From Sediminicola sp035798135 (lineage in GTDB: Bacteria; Bacteroidota; Bacteroidia; Flavobacteriales; Flavobacteriaceae), in contig JAPFBR010000007.1 in NCBI GenBank assembly GCA_035798135.1, forward strand, positions 75,087 to 139,086: 64,000 nt of DNA, given 5' to 3'. The translations under genes and the position numbers were made by a program. The notes beneath the pieces were generated by a model, which saw only the letters and a list, made by a program, of their open reading frames with translations, was not told the origin of the DNA and made no database searches. How positions within the stretch are numbered: the stretch's first letter is position 1; each line of letters opens with the position of its first letter. This document shows positions 1-7,984 of the stretch, in pieces.

Positions 1-847
1 AATCCAATGCTTTTCCTACAGCATCATCAAAATCAAGTAATTCAGATACAAGATACGGTGCATTATTAGCATGGCCACCCCAATCTATTTGAGAGCCTTC
101 TGCCATCATAAAAAAACCTGAATTATCTTTACTTAAAAATTGAATGGCTAGTTCTGTTGCTTTAGGAAGAAAGTTATCTCGACCTTCAGTAACTGTAGGC
201 ATATCATATTTGGCTAGCAGAAACCCTGCCTTTTGGACAGATTGTATATTCGAGAAATCATTCAGAGCGATGGTGTCAATTGCGAATTTTTTTTCATTTA
301 ATGTCTTCATTAAATTTTGTCCATCTTTTCGATTGATAAAAAACTGAAGTCCTCCACCGGCAAAAAAATCTATTTCCGATTGTACTAATTGTAAAGCTAT
401 TTCCTCCGCTGAGCCTCTATTAATTGTATGGGAATAGAAACTGGCTGGTGTAGCATGGGTAATAGAAGAAGTGGCGATCATTCCAGTTTTAATATTTTTC
501 AATGAAACTATCTCAACCAAGTTTTTGACAACAGTTGAATCATCAGCTACTCCGATTGCACCATTGTATGTTTTCACTCCACATGCAAAAGCGGTTGCCG
601 AAGCAGCAGAATCTGTTACATCCTGTCTGGAAGAGGAAGTTTTTATCAGGCCAATATTCTTAAATCGTGCGTAGTTTGGTGAAGACTCTTTGAAGTAGAA
701 AGCAGAAGAAATCTGAGACAATCCAGTTCCGTCACTAATTAGAAGGATAACGTTTTTAGGGGCGACCTCTTCGTGGGTGGTAGTTTGGGACTTGCATGTA
801 AACATTGTAAATGCAATGCAAACTAAAATGATGCTTCTTAATTTCAT
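1..847 (-). CDS. Alkaline phosphatase (PhoA family), partial, lipoprotein
   Basis: Reading the minus strand from the ATG at 847 gives an open frame of 282 codons that runs off the left edge, so the C-terminus is missing. The product hydrolyses phosphate monoesters, probably outside the inner membrane. Seen: a short hydrophobic leader ending in a cysteine near residue 18 (lipobox-like), the metal-binding SDGTG near residues 38-42, the catalytic serine in VTDSAASATA near residue 80, and the metal-ligand stretch EGSQIDWGGHANN. These are the family's diagnostic motifs in the expected order. No neighbour suggests a pathway, and no Pho box was recognised upstream. Plus-strand open frames over this region are shadows. 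Confidence 0.93.
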   Translation of the reverse strand, partial: MKLRSIILVCIAFTMFTCKSQTTTHEEVAPKNVILLISDGTGLSQISSAFYFKESSPNYARFKNIGLIKTSSSRQDVTDSAASATAFACGVKTYNGAIGVADDSTVVKNLVEIVSLKNIKTGMIATSSITHATPASFYSHTINRGSAEEIALQLVQSEIDFFAGGGLQFFINRKDGQNLMKTLNEKKFAIDTIALNDFSNIQSVQKAGFLLAKYDMPTVTEGRDNFLPKATELAIQFLSKDNSGFFMMAEGSQIDWGGHANNAPYLVSELLDFDDAVGKALD

Positions 848-1069
848 GTAATTTCTAATTTGTTAAAAGCCATTTTCAACAGCTTTATAGTCTAATGAAT
901 TCGCTATTTAAGAGAGTGTCTGAAAATTAAAGGTAACGGTTTGCGTATGGTTAGTTGCATGGCTCGAGCAACTAAAATAGCAAAAGGAAATCGAACCTTA
1001 GGTAATTTAGTATAATTTTCCGAGTACCATAAACCCATGCAATTGAATAACCCATTGTTAATCACTTCA
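848..1069. other. Intergenic region with a small hairpin
   Basis: No gene is seen. A 7-bp inverted repeat, TAGTTGC with GCAACTA at 952-974, sits mid-way. The stretch around it (GGTTTGCGTATGGTTAGTTG) resembles short intergenic motifs that I recall flanking isolated accessory genes in Bacteroidota, but no defined element can be assigned. Confidence 0.35.
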
Positions 1070-2161
1070 TTATTTTACGTTGTATTCTATATTCGTTATT
1101 TTTAGTTTTAACCATGTCCATTTTCCACTATTCAATTTCCATTCTGCTTTCGCTTCCACTGGTATTTCTATCCCTTGCCTTGCTTCGGTTTTGGTTGCGG
1201 TTACAGTCCATTCGGTAGGTTCATTATCATTTGCATCCTTGTAACGCATTGCTATGAAACTTTTGAAATATCCATTTTCATCAAAGTGGAACACGCCCGA
1301 ACCTTCTGTGCCATTATATATCATTGTTGCTCGGGCGGAACGGTCATCAATTGCCTCCCAAGTAATGTAGGGATTTAAAGCAGCTGAAGGAAACCAAACA
1401 ATTTCCGCCAAATATCTCTGCATGGTTGCCTGATTTATTCTTTTATTATTCTTTGCGTTTACTACTGGAATAAGAGAAAATATTTTCATTGTCATTTCCC
1501 CTTTACCGTTCTCAAATTTATCCCGGCCTACCACATTGATTAGCGGATTCATTTTTAAATTTACCGACCAATTAAAAGCAGGGGGCTCAATTGTGAAATA
1601 TTGTTTCGTTTTGGCAGTGTTCCAATCTTTCTGTTCGGGTTTCAATACTATTTGTGCGTCATGTTCCAAAAAAACACTTTTAATATTTTTATTTCCGACC
1701 ATGCCGCTATTTAATAGCCAATTCTGGACTGCAAATGGTAAATTCACAATCATTTGTTCCGTAATAATCTTTTCCTTGGTCGAAGTTAGACCGGACAGTA
1801 ATTGCTTCGTTTCTATATTGATTTTTCTCTGAAAATTAAAAGTTGAATATGCTAACAACGTTGAAATAAGGATAGCTAAATTTAGTATGGTGCCAAATTT
1901 GGCGTCTTTCCAATAGCTAATGATTAGAAATTGAGACAACATAGCAGCAATAATTCCGAATATCAACCAATAATTGGACTGCATGGACAATAGAAATCCG
2001 GCTACAGCAAACAACATAAAACTCAACAACCATATTATTCCGAAAGGTTTGGAAATAGGTTGGGAAATGGCATTGAATTCCGATAGACCAAATGCTTTTA
2101 GAAATCCGAATAAATGGATAATTCCGTGTATTCCAATTATTATAATTAAAGCTATTCGCAT
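1070..2161 (-). CDS. DUF6544-type membrane protein
   Basis: 363 residues. The first 115 or so hold three to four hydrophobic helices; the rest is a soluble domain. That domain carries the pattern I associate with DUF6544: FNWSVNLKMNPL, GRDKFENGKGEMTMK, RYLAEIVWFPSAAL, then ITWEAIDDRSARATM and a Phe-Asp-Gly strand. The function of the family is not known. The gene stands alone between intergenic stretches of about 180-220 bp, not in an operon. The family call is from memory of the motif order; the membrane topology is seen directly. Confidence 0.75.
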   Translation of the reverse strand: MRIALIIIIGIHGIIHLFGFLKAFGLSEFNAISQPISKPFGIIWLLSFMLFAVAGFLLSMQSNYWLIFGIIAAMLSQFLIISYWKDAKFGTILNLAILISTLLAYSTFNFQRKINIETKQLLSGLTSTKEKIITEQMIVNLPFAVQNWLLNSGMVGNKNIKSVFLEHDAQIVLKPEQKDWNTAKTKQYFTIEPPAFNWSVNLKMNPLINVVGRDKFENGKGEMTMKIFSLIPVVNAKNNKRINQATMQRYLAEIVWFPSAALNPYITWEAIDDRSARATMIYNGTEGSGVFHFDENGYFKSFIAMRYKDANDNEPTEWTVTATKTEARQGIEIPVEAKAEWKLNSGKWTWLKLKITNIEYNVK

Positions 2162-2272
2162 CGTTTCTTTTGCTTGTGGCTAACAGATTTGAATAAAATT
2201 GGTAGCATTGGTGAGGCACTAAATTTAGCAAATACAAACCGAATAGAATCCCGATAGCTTTCAGGAGCGAGT

Positions 2273-2286
2273 CCCGAAGCTTCGGG
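2273..2286. repeat. Perfect GC palindrome CCCGAAGCTTCGGG
   Basis: A 14-bp perfect palindrome in the gap between two minus-strand genes. A related CCCCGA...TCGGGG palindrome is embedded in each unit of the tandem array near 36.3 kb. It may act as a terminator for the gene ending at 2343 only if read from the other side, so it is listed as a repeat. Confidence 0.5.
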
Positions 2287-2342
2287 GTTCATAACTAAGC
2301 TTGCATTAGCAATGAATTATACATGGTGTTGTGCAACGTTTT

Positions 2343-2975
2343 TTATTCATAGTCTGGAATATTCATTCCCAAAATTATATTTCTGTTCGCAGTCCAAATT
2401 CCATTTTTCTTTTCAAGTTTTACAATTCCTGAACCTCCTCGATTTTTTTCAGCCATTCTTTTTTCTTTTGTAAGTGTTAGGTCACTTTCAAAAAGGTAGC
2501 TGTCAATATAATAGGGTATGGTATTCGGCTCTTTAATATAAATATGAACGTGTTCCGGTTCATTCACTTCTGGATAAGGTGCAGGTCTAAAAGTGTAGAA
2601 AGTAAAATTACCATCTTTCCCTGTTTTTAACCATCCACGATATTGTCCGTGCGTTTTTTCCCAACCAATTGGTTCATCACTTGGTTTATATATTCCATTT
2701 CTGTCTACGTGATAAATATACAGCAGCACATTTTCCGCAGGAGTTTTTCTGTCGTTTTGAAAAACAGTTCCCGTTATTTTAATTTTAGGCTCATTCTCTC
2801 TAAAACCAGGTAGAGTATCAGTCGCTTTTGGTGTAATATTTAACATCTTGAAATCCAAAACTGCTTTGCAATCTTGACAAGGACCACCTACATTTCTTTC
2901 GACTTTAGAGTTAGATTGACCATTACAAGAAATAGTGATAAAAGCTAATAATAGTATTTCTAAATATTTTTTCAT
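2343..2975 (-). CDS. Intradiol dioxygenase-like lipoprotein
   Basis: 210 residues with a lipoprotein leader (cysteine near residue 17, ITISCNGQ). The fold is that of protocatechuate/catechol intradiol dioxygenases: ITGTVFQND opens the beta-sandwich, and the four iron-ligand positions of the family appear to be present, with Tyr in GIYKP, Tyr in PAPYP and two His in EPEHVHIYIK. True substrate dioxygenases of this family act on catechols in the cytoplasm; a surface lipoprotein version is common in Bacteroidota and its substrate is unknown. A GGPCQDC motif (CxxC) lies between leader and domain and recurs in the paralogue at 11447-12661. A 32-bp dyad lies 31 bp upstream of the start. Confidence 0.82.
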   Translation of the reverse strand: MKKYLEILLLAFITISCNGQSNSKVERNVGGPCQDCKAVLDFKMLNITPKATDTLPGFRENEPKIKITGTVFQNDRKTPAENVLLYIYHVDRNGIYKPSDEPIGWEKTHGQYRGWLKTGKDGNFTFYTFRPAPYPEVNEPEHVHIYIKEPNTIPYYIDSYLFESDLTLTKEKRMAEKNRGGSGIVKLEKKNGIWTANRNIILGMNIPDYE

Positions 2976-3005
2976 TCTAGTTTTTTTTCAAATGTGGCAC
3001 AACTA

Positions 3006-3037
3006 TTGGATAAAGTCAAGGAATTCACTTTATCCAA
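3006..3037. promoter_or_regulatory. Perfect dyad, TTGGATAAAGT-N10-ACTTTATCCAA
   Basis: Two 11-bp arms in perfect inverted order with a 10-bp spacer, 31-62 bp upstream of the dioxygenase-like lipoprotein start. A near-identical dyad with the same spacer lies upstream of the SnoaL-like gene (8961-8992). This suggests an operator for one shared dimeric regulator. Confidence 0.55.
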
Positions 3038-3174
3038 CCTTATTTATTTAATAGCAAAATAGAGCATATTACCTCAATTTTTAACTAACACGCTATGATC
3101 TTATTGGAAGTTATCAACTTGTTGTTACAGTCGATAGTGAAGGCTAAGGCTTGTTTTGGCACAGAGGAGGCAAA

Positions 3175-3202
3175 GGACCTCTCGACTGCGCTCGAGGGAA
3201 CC
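3175..3202. repeat. Interspersed palindrome CTCGACTGCGCTCGAG
   Basis: Core CTCGACTGCGCTCGAG flanked by GGACCT and GGAACC. Further copies lie at 5108-5318. It is a short dispersed palindromic repeat of the REP type, positioned downstream of the GNAT gene that ends at 3229. Confidence 0.8.
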
Positions 3203-3228
3203 AGAGTGTACAATCCATTCAGGTAGTC

Positions 3229-3786
3229 CTAGGATTGACTTTCTCTTATATCAGTTTCTAAAATTGCGTACTCAAAATTGTCGGACCAACCTGTTTTCAA
3301 GGGTAGCACTTGTCTTTTTTTGCCTTCCCTTATCATTCCCGAGTTTTCAAGCACTTTAATGGATCCTAAATTTTCTACGGCGCAGCCTGCTTCTATACGG
3401 TGTAGTTTTAACGTGTTGAATCCGTAGCTTATCATACCTTTTAAGGCCTCAGTGGCATATCCGTTATTCCATTGTTCCACATGTATTTTATACCATACTT
3501 CCCCTTTTTTATACTTCCTGGAGCCTAGTTTCAGTCCAAATAAACCAACGAATTCTTGGGTTTTTCCCAGTTCTATGGCAAAAGTGTAGTTTTCAATTTC
3601 CTCCAAGTTGTTTTGGGCTATCCAGGGCTCAATAATTGCCTTTGTTTCTTCAATGTTATTAGGTATCCCCAAAGCATTAAATGCATCCGTCTCTGGTAGA
3701 GCGTGTAGGTTGTGTATAGCATCCAAATCCGATATTTCGATCAGTCTCAATGTTAGTCTGTCGGTATCTACTTGTATTTCGTTCAT
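3229..3786 (-). CDS. GNAT N-acetyltransferase, RimJ/RimL type
   Basis: 185 residues. The start DTDRLTLRLIEISDLDAIHNL and the acetyl-CoA-binding part EVWYKIHVEQWNNGYATEAL, followed by HRIEAGCAVENLGSIKVLEN and a GMIREGKKR tail, are typical of GNAT enzymes that acetylate protein N-termini or small amines. The Q/RxxGxG/A loop appears as WNNGYATEA. The ATG overlaps the stop of the upstream MFS gene by 4 bp (ATGA), so the two are translationally coupled. The substrate cannot be read from sequence; coupling to a transporter may mean a shared small molecule. Confidence 0.88.
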   Translation of the reverse strand: MNEIQVDTDRLTLRLIEISDLDAIHNLHALPETDAFNALGIPNNIEETKAIIEPWIAQNNLEEIENYTFAIELGKTQEFVGLFGLKLGSRKYKKGEVWYKIHVEQWNNGYATEALKGMISYGFNTLKLHRIEAGCAVENLGSIKVLENSGMIREGKKRQVLPLKTGWSDNFEYAILETDIRESQS

Positions 3787-5003
3787 GGTTTCGTGGTGAT
3801 ATTTTTAGGCATTCGTACTTTAATGACCAAGGAAGAAATTACCGTTAACGTACCAATGGTCAACACGGCGTATTCTACCCCAAACAGGTCGGCTATGACC
3901 CCTGAAACAATGGCCCCTATGGCATAACCCAAATCTCGCCATAAGCGAAAGACCCCAATACTTTCTGCCCGTTGTCTTGGCGATGTAGCCTCTGCAATGG
4001 CCGATAAAAAAGTAGGGTACACCAATGCTGTTCCAAGTCCCAAGAGGGCCGCAATACTGGCCAATTGATAAAAACCTGTTAAAAATGGTATGAGCAAGAT
4101 GGCTAATCCCTGTAATAGCATACCCCAAAAAAGCATCCCTTTTTTAGAATAGAGATCTGCCATTTTTCCTGTAAAAAGTTGCCCAATACCCCATACGGCT
4201 GGGTAAATGGCGGCAATGATCCCAATACTTTTGGTGTCGTAATTAAAGGATAAAAGGAGGATGGGCAAAAGGCCCCAGATCATGCCATCATTTAAATTGT
4301 TGACCAACCCTGCCTGGGTAATGGAACTCAAGGTTCTGTCCTTAAAGGAGGTTTCCAAAAAAACATTCTCCAAGGTTTTGGTCTCGGTGGACTTTTGTTC
4401 CTGGTCCACAAATTTGCGGGTATCCTTTACAAGAAATAGGGTCAATAGCAGCCCAATGATAGAAATCCCGATCCCCAAATAAAACGGGTAGGGGGTTACC
4501 CCGTACTGTTGGGCTATAATACCTGTTAGGAAGGCTACGACCCCAACAGCGAAGTAGCCTGCAAACTCATTGATTCCCATCGCCAGGCCACGGTCTTTTT
4601 CGCCTACCAGATCAATCTTCATCACCACGGTACTGCTCCAGGTCAACCCTTGATTGATACCCAAAAGGATATTGGCAAAAATGACCCAGTTCCAGGTAGG
4701 GGCATAGATCAATAAAAAGGGAATGGGAAGGGCAATGATCCAACCTAAGACCAACAGATTTTTTCTGCCAAACCTGTTGGCCAGTTTTCCTGTAAAGTAA
4801 TTGGTAACGGCCTTGGTGATCCCAAAAGCGACAATAAAGGATAAAATAGCTGTTTTGGAAGCAATCCCAAATTCCAATTCCGCAAATTTGGGGATAATGG
4901 TTCGTTCCAAACCTACCATACCACCTACAAAGGCATTAACGATCACCAAAATGGTGAATTGTGGCCAGTTTTCCTTTAATCCTAGTTTAATTTTGTCTTT
5001 CAC
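3783..5003 (-). CDS. Major facilitator superfamily transporter
   Basis: 406 residues with about twelve hydrophobic segments and the MFS loop 2-3 signature (GKLANRFGRKNLLVLG) near residues 70-90; a second, degenerate copy, GKMADLYSKKGML, opens the C-terminal half. A cytoplasmic loop rich in charged residues (KDTRKFVDQEQKSTETK) separates the two six-helix halves. Such proteins are drug or metabolite exporters; the substrate is unknown. It overlaps the GNAT gene by 4 bp and is the first gene of that pair. Confidence 0.9.
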   Translation of the reverse strand: MKDKIKLGLKENWPQFTILVIVNAFVGGMVGLERTIIPKFAELEFGIASKTAILSFIVAFGITKAVTNYFTGKLANRFGRKNLLVLGWIIALPIPFLLIYAPTWNWVIFANILLGINQGLTWSSTVVMKIDLVGEKDRGLAMGINEFAGYFAVGVVAFLTGIIAQQYGVTPYPFYLGIGISIIGLLLTLFLVKDTRKFVDQEQKSTETKTLENVFLETSFKDRTLSSITQAGLVNNLNDGMIWGLLPILLLSFNYDTKSIGIIAAIYPAVWGIGQLFTGKMADLYSKKGMLFWGMLLQGLAILLIPFLTGFYQLASIAALLGLGTALVYPTFLSAIAEATSPRQRAESIGVFRLWRDLGYAIGAIVSGVIADLFGVEYAVLTIGTLTVISSLVIKVRMPKNITTKP

Positions 5004-5107
5004 CCTTTTTAATTATGCTTCTTTTCCAAAGATGGGTTAAATTATTTAGTTGGCTTTATTTTTCATAAAGGTTATTGGGAATAGAAAGGTGTTCTTGGCT
5101 AGGTAGG

Positions 5108-5134
5108 GAACTCTCGACTGCATTCATGGGGACC
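5108..5134. repeat. Degenerate copy of the CTCGACTGC palindrome
   Basis: Begins GAACTCTCGACTGC and ends ATGGGGACC; the right arm has diverged (ATTCATGG instead of GCTCGAGG). Confidence 0.6.
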
Positions 5135-5164
5135 ACACGGAATCATTTAAAATGTTTCATTTTC

Positions 5165-5185
5165 AGGTTGAGCGCAGTCGAAACC
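5165..5185. repeat. Repeat arm AGGTTGAGCGCAGTCGAAAC
   Basis: Carries GAGCGCAGTCGA, the reverse complement of the TCGACTGCGCTC core, so it is an inverted variant of the same repeat family. Confidence 0.6.
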
Positions 5186-5227
5186 TATTTAACTGGTTAC
5201 CATAAATTGAAGTAGGTTGTTGGTCCT

Positions 5228-5253
5228 GACCTCTCGACTGCGCTCGAGGGGAC
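5228..5253. repeat. Interspersed palindrome CTCGACTGCGCTCGAG
   Basis: GACCT-CTCGACTGCGCTCGAG-GGGAC, identical to the copy at 5293-5318. Part of a four-copy cluster filling the 339-bp gap between the MFS transporter and the TolB-like gene; no gene is seen in that gap. Confidence 0.85.
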
Positions 5254-5292
5254 AGCGGTGGCGGAAGCAATGATAATGTAGTTTTAATGAAT

Positions 5293-5318
5293 GACCTCTC
5301 GACTGCGCTCGAGGGGAC
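5293..5318. repeat. Interspersed palindrome CTCGACTGCGCTCGAG
   Basis: Identical 26-bp copy of the repeat at 5228-5253, 65 bp away, and 25 bp downstream of the stop of the minus-strand gene ending at 5343. It could form a stem at the 3' end of that mRNA. Confidence 0.85.
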
Positions 5319-5342
5319 AAGAAGTTTGTAGGATAATGTTTC

Positions 5343-6332
5343 CTAATTGGTTTTCATCACAAAATTAGGCGATTGCTGAAATCGGTAAGTAGTATCGGTC
5401 AAGATAGTCATGGCTTTTGTTGCCCAGTTGATGAGGGCAATTTCATAGTGCGACTCTTCGCTGTCGGAAACATCGGTCACCAACCATTTACCATCGGGAG
5501 ACCAGTCATGATACACTTCCCAAAGTTCATTGTCCGTTAGTTTCCATTGTTTCTGTCCGTCCAAGGTAACCCCATATAAACTGTACTTCCCATTTTGGAA
5601 ACTGGCATAACTTATGAAATTTTCAGTAGGGTGTAGGTTGGGCGGTCCTGCTTTATACGCATACCATGGGGCCGAAATATCAGTTTCGGGATAGTGGGTA
5701 AGTTGCGTTAAACTCGATCCATCTTCATTTATCAGGTAGAGTTCTTCTTTATAACCTTCTTCTTTTTTTGATTTTTTTGTGCCGCCCCTAAAAACCACCT
5801 GCGTGCCATTATTTACGAATATGGGGTCCCAGGACCTAGGAAGACCGGTTTTTATCCTTTGTAGGATTTTGCCCTTTAGATTGATGATATAAAATACCGA
5901 ATCTACGGAGGAATGGGGATTCACAATGATCTCCGTCCCATTTTTTCTAAAATCCATCCAACTATCGGCAAGCCTTAGATTCCCTACTTTTTCTATCCCC
6001 CTTCCCAAATAATCAGATTTGTACAGATAGTAGTTGCGTTTTTTAGCATCCTTGTCCGAGATATAATATAGGTTTTTTCCATTCGCGGCATAGGTCCATT
6101 CCACTCCGGGAAAATTGGTGACATTGATTTTTTGATTACCATCCATGTTCATGGTGAACACCTCGTAATCATCTTTTTCCTCATTTACCAGCACATTGTA
6201 TGCTATGCTCATTTGGGAAATGTCCAAAGGCAACCTATCATTTTTGACCTTGTCTTTTTTTTTGGAGTTACAGCATACCAATAGCATGGCCAATCCGACA
6301 AATAACAGTACATTTTTTAGATTGTAGTTCAT
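5343..6332 (-). CDS. TolB-like beta-propeller lipoprotein
   Basis: 329 residues. A hydrophobic leader ends in a cysteine near residues 20-21 (LLVCCNSKKK). The body has repeated blades of the PD40/TolB type: YEVFTMNMDGNQKINVTNFPG, LYLINEDGSSLTQLTHYPETD, SPDGKWLVTDVSDSEE. TolB itself couples peptidoglycan and outer membrane, but stand-alone lipoproteins with these blades have no assigned role and may bind peptides or sugars. The start (ATG at 6332) lies 23 bp after the stop of the SRPBCC gene at 6356, so the genes may share a transcript. Confidence 0.82.
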   Translation of the reverse strand: MNYNLKNVLLFVGLAMLLVCCNSKKKDKVKNDRLPLDISQMSIAYNVLVNEEKDDYEVFTMNMDGNQKINVTNFPGVEWTYAANGKNLYYISDKDAKKRNYYLYKSDYLGRGIEKVGNLRLADSWMDFRKNGTEIIVNPHSSVDSVFYIINLKGKILQRIKTGLPRSWDPIFVNNGTQVVFRGGTKKSKKEEGYKEELYLINEDGSSLTQLTHYPETDISAPWYAYKAGPPNLHPTENFISYASFQNGKYSLYGVTLDGQKQWKLTDNELWEVYHDWSPDGKWLVTDVSDSEESHYEIALINWATKAMTILTDTTYRFQQSPNFVMKTN

Positions 6333-6355
6333 TGGTGCTAGTTCGTGAAATCCTC

Positions 6356-6772
6356 CTATGTTGTTTCTGTATAATGCTTAAAGTTATCCAGAATGGCTTG
6401 CCAACCCGTTCTTTGCATTTCTTCGGAATGTATATCCTCTGCATCAAAGGTCTCGGTAACTTTAGTTTTTCTGATTTCTTTCTTAAATACAACGGTCACT
6501 TGCCTCCCGTCTGCCATGGAATAGGCAATTTTCTTTTCATGGATTACTTCATCATAAACCCCTTCAAAATCAAAGCTCATTTCCCCGTCTTTGGAAGCCA
6601 TGGTATATTTGAATTTCCCACCTGTTTTGGGATCGTTCTCTGCGGCAGGGCAATGCCAATCGTTGGAAGCAAAGTTCCAGTTCATAATATGTTCCGGTTT
6701 GGTCCAATAGTCCCAAACTTTAGAGAGCTCTCCGTTTATGGTAGTGGAAACCCTAATTTTAGTTTTTTCCAT
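6356..6772 (-). CDS. SRPBCC/AHSA1-like protein
   Basis: 138 residues forming a single START-like (SRPBCC) domain of the Hsp90-activator C-terminal type: TINGELSKVWDYWTKPEHIMNWN opens the fold, DPKTGGKFKYTM lies in the middle, and the long C-terminal helix is TGWQAILDNFKHYTE. These proteins hold small hydrophobic ligands; none has been assigned here. In Bacteroidota such genes often stand next to VOC-fold genes, as here (a decayed VOC gene and an intact one lie just upstream). Confidence 0.85.
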   Translation of the reverse strand: MEKTKIRVSTTINGELSKVWDYWTKPEHIMNWNFASNDWHCPAAENDPKTGGKFKYTMASKDGEMSFDFEGVYDEVIHEKKIAYSMADGRQVTVVFKKEIRKTKVTETFDAEDIHSEEMQRTGWQAILDNFKHYTETT

Positions 6773-6800
6773 GGGTTAAGCGTTTTTCAGTGTTTCAATA

Positions 6801-7268
6801 TCAAATTTTTGCATCTTTAAAAATGCTTGTATAATGGGAAACCGCATTTTTTACCATTGTCATTTTCTCGTTACCAAGGAGTAGGGCGGGAACAATCTTC
6901 TGATTATTATTGATAGGATCACCATCCAACTGCCAGTTGACACCGAATTAGTCTACCACCCAAGCATATTTATCTGCCCAGTCATATTTGTCCAAAGGAA
7001 ATAGTACCTGCCCATTTTTTCAAAGTACATTAAAGAGACGATTAATTTCTTTTTCATTGCCGCAATACACGAAATAGGAAACGGCAGAATTTACCTTGTG
7101 TGTAGGGCCACCATTGAGGCTCATAAATTTGGTTCCGTTCAATTCAAAAGTGGTTGCTATGGGTGTCTCTTTCAGTATTTTTGATTGTTCAAAAACGGAA
7201 CAATAAAATCCTGCAGCTTCTGCTGCATTATTGTTGAACCAAAGGCAGGGATATATAATTTTTTCCAT
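6801..7268 (-). pseudogene. Decayed two-domain VOC (PhnB-like) gene
   Basis: The frame starts at 7268 (MEKIIYPCLWFNNNAAEAAG, the usual start of PhnB/VOC proteins) and continues in one reading frame to 6801, but is broken by TGA at 7020-7022 and TAA at 6948-6950. Across both stops the translation keeps the family pattern: after FNVL comes KNGQVLFPLDKYDWADKY, then AWVVD and FGVNWQLDGDP, then the start of a second VOC domain (NAVSHYTSIFKDAKI), where a TGA at 6801-6803 ends it. Full-length relatives have a complete second domain of about 100 more residues. Two point nonsense changes plus loss of the 3' end indicate a dead gene. Confidence 0.85.
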
Positions 7269-7269
7269 T

Positions 7270-7677
7270 TTAAGGTGCTATTTTGGATGGGTCCGAATAT
7301 AGAACTTCCCATTGGTGTCCGTCCAAATCGGCAAAACTGTCATAATACATCCACCCATGGTCTTGGGGTTCCCTATAACGGCTTCCCCCATTGTCTAGGG
7401 CAAGTTTTACAAGGTTATCAACATTTTGCCTGCTCTCCACTTCAATAGCGATCAATACTTGTGTGGTCGTATTGTTGGCTATAGCTCGGTTTGTAAAGGT
7501 AGAGAACATGTTATGGGAGAGCAACATGGCATAAATGGTGCCTTCATTCAAAATAAGGCAAAGGGCTTTATCATCGCTGAATTGTTCGTTAAAAGAAAAG
7601 CCTAGGTTTGCCCAAAAGACCCTGCTCTTTTTAAGGTCTTTTATGGGCAAGTTCACGAAGATTGATTTTGCTTTCAT
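7270..7677 (-). CDS. VOC (glyoxalase/bleomycin-resistance fold) protein
   Basis: 135 residues, one VOC module pair: NLPIKDLKKSRVFWANLGF opens the first beta-alpha-beta unit and HGWMYYDSFADLDGHQWEV closes the second. The family includes metal-dependent lyases, isomerases and drug-binding proteins; in this subgroup the function is unknown. The stop lies 1 bp before the start of the decayed VOC gene, so both came from one operon. Start chosen at MKAKSIFVNLPI, matching the usual family N-terminus. Confidence 0.85.
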   Translation of the reverse strand: MKAKSIFVNLPIKDLKKSRVFWANLGFSFNEQFSDDKALCLILNEGTIYAMLLSHNMFSTFTNRAIANNTTTQVLIAIEVESRQNVDNLVKLALDNGGSRYREPQDHGWMYYDSFADLDGHQWEVLYSDPSKIAP

Positions 7678-7856
7678 AAAAGAGAAGTGTTTAATACTCG
7701 TATCTAATTTATGAAATTATAGAGAATTTTCGTTCTCTTTTTAATGGAATTTAGGGAACTATTAAGGGATTTGATTTAGACATTAATGCGGTAAGTACTG
7801 CAAGGCAGGAACAGATACAAAAAATGTGTTCCTTTGAGCCCAGGCAAGAGTTTATA

Positions 7857-7895
7857 TTAAATAAGCACAAGGGACTATCACCTGTGCTTATTTAA
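7857..7895. terminator. Long hairpin, possible terminator
   Basis: TTAAATAAGCACA at 7857-7869 pairs with TGTGCTTATTTAA at 7883-7895, a 13-bp perfect stem with a 13-nt loop. It lies 90 bp downstream of the SnoaL-like gene (minus strand). There is no long T run, so it may be an RNA-end stabiliser instead of a classical terminator. A smaller AGAGAA/TTCTCT stem followed by Ts is at 7721-7742. Nothing else is seen in the 307-bp gap 7678-7984. Confidence 0.45.
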
Positions 7896-7984
7896 TAGTG
7901 CTCTTAATTCATCAGAAATAGGGAATGTAAAATATTCTGTTCCTCGGTGAAGGGTGTGTTTGGTTGTTTCTTTTTTATGTTCGT

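Noticed and set aside
144..674. Two plus-strand open frames of 67 codons
   Set aside because: They lie antisense to the alkaline phosphatase, whose motifs are clear on the minus strand.
6801..7268. Recoding of TGA/TAA as sense codons
   Set aside because: All other genes in the window use both as ordinary stops; two different stops plus a truncated end indicate a pseudogene.
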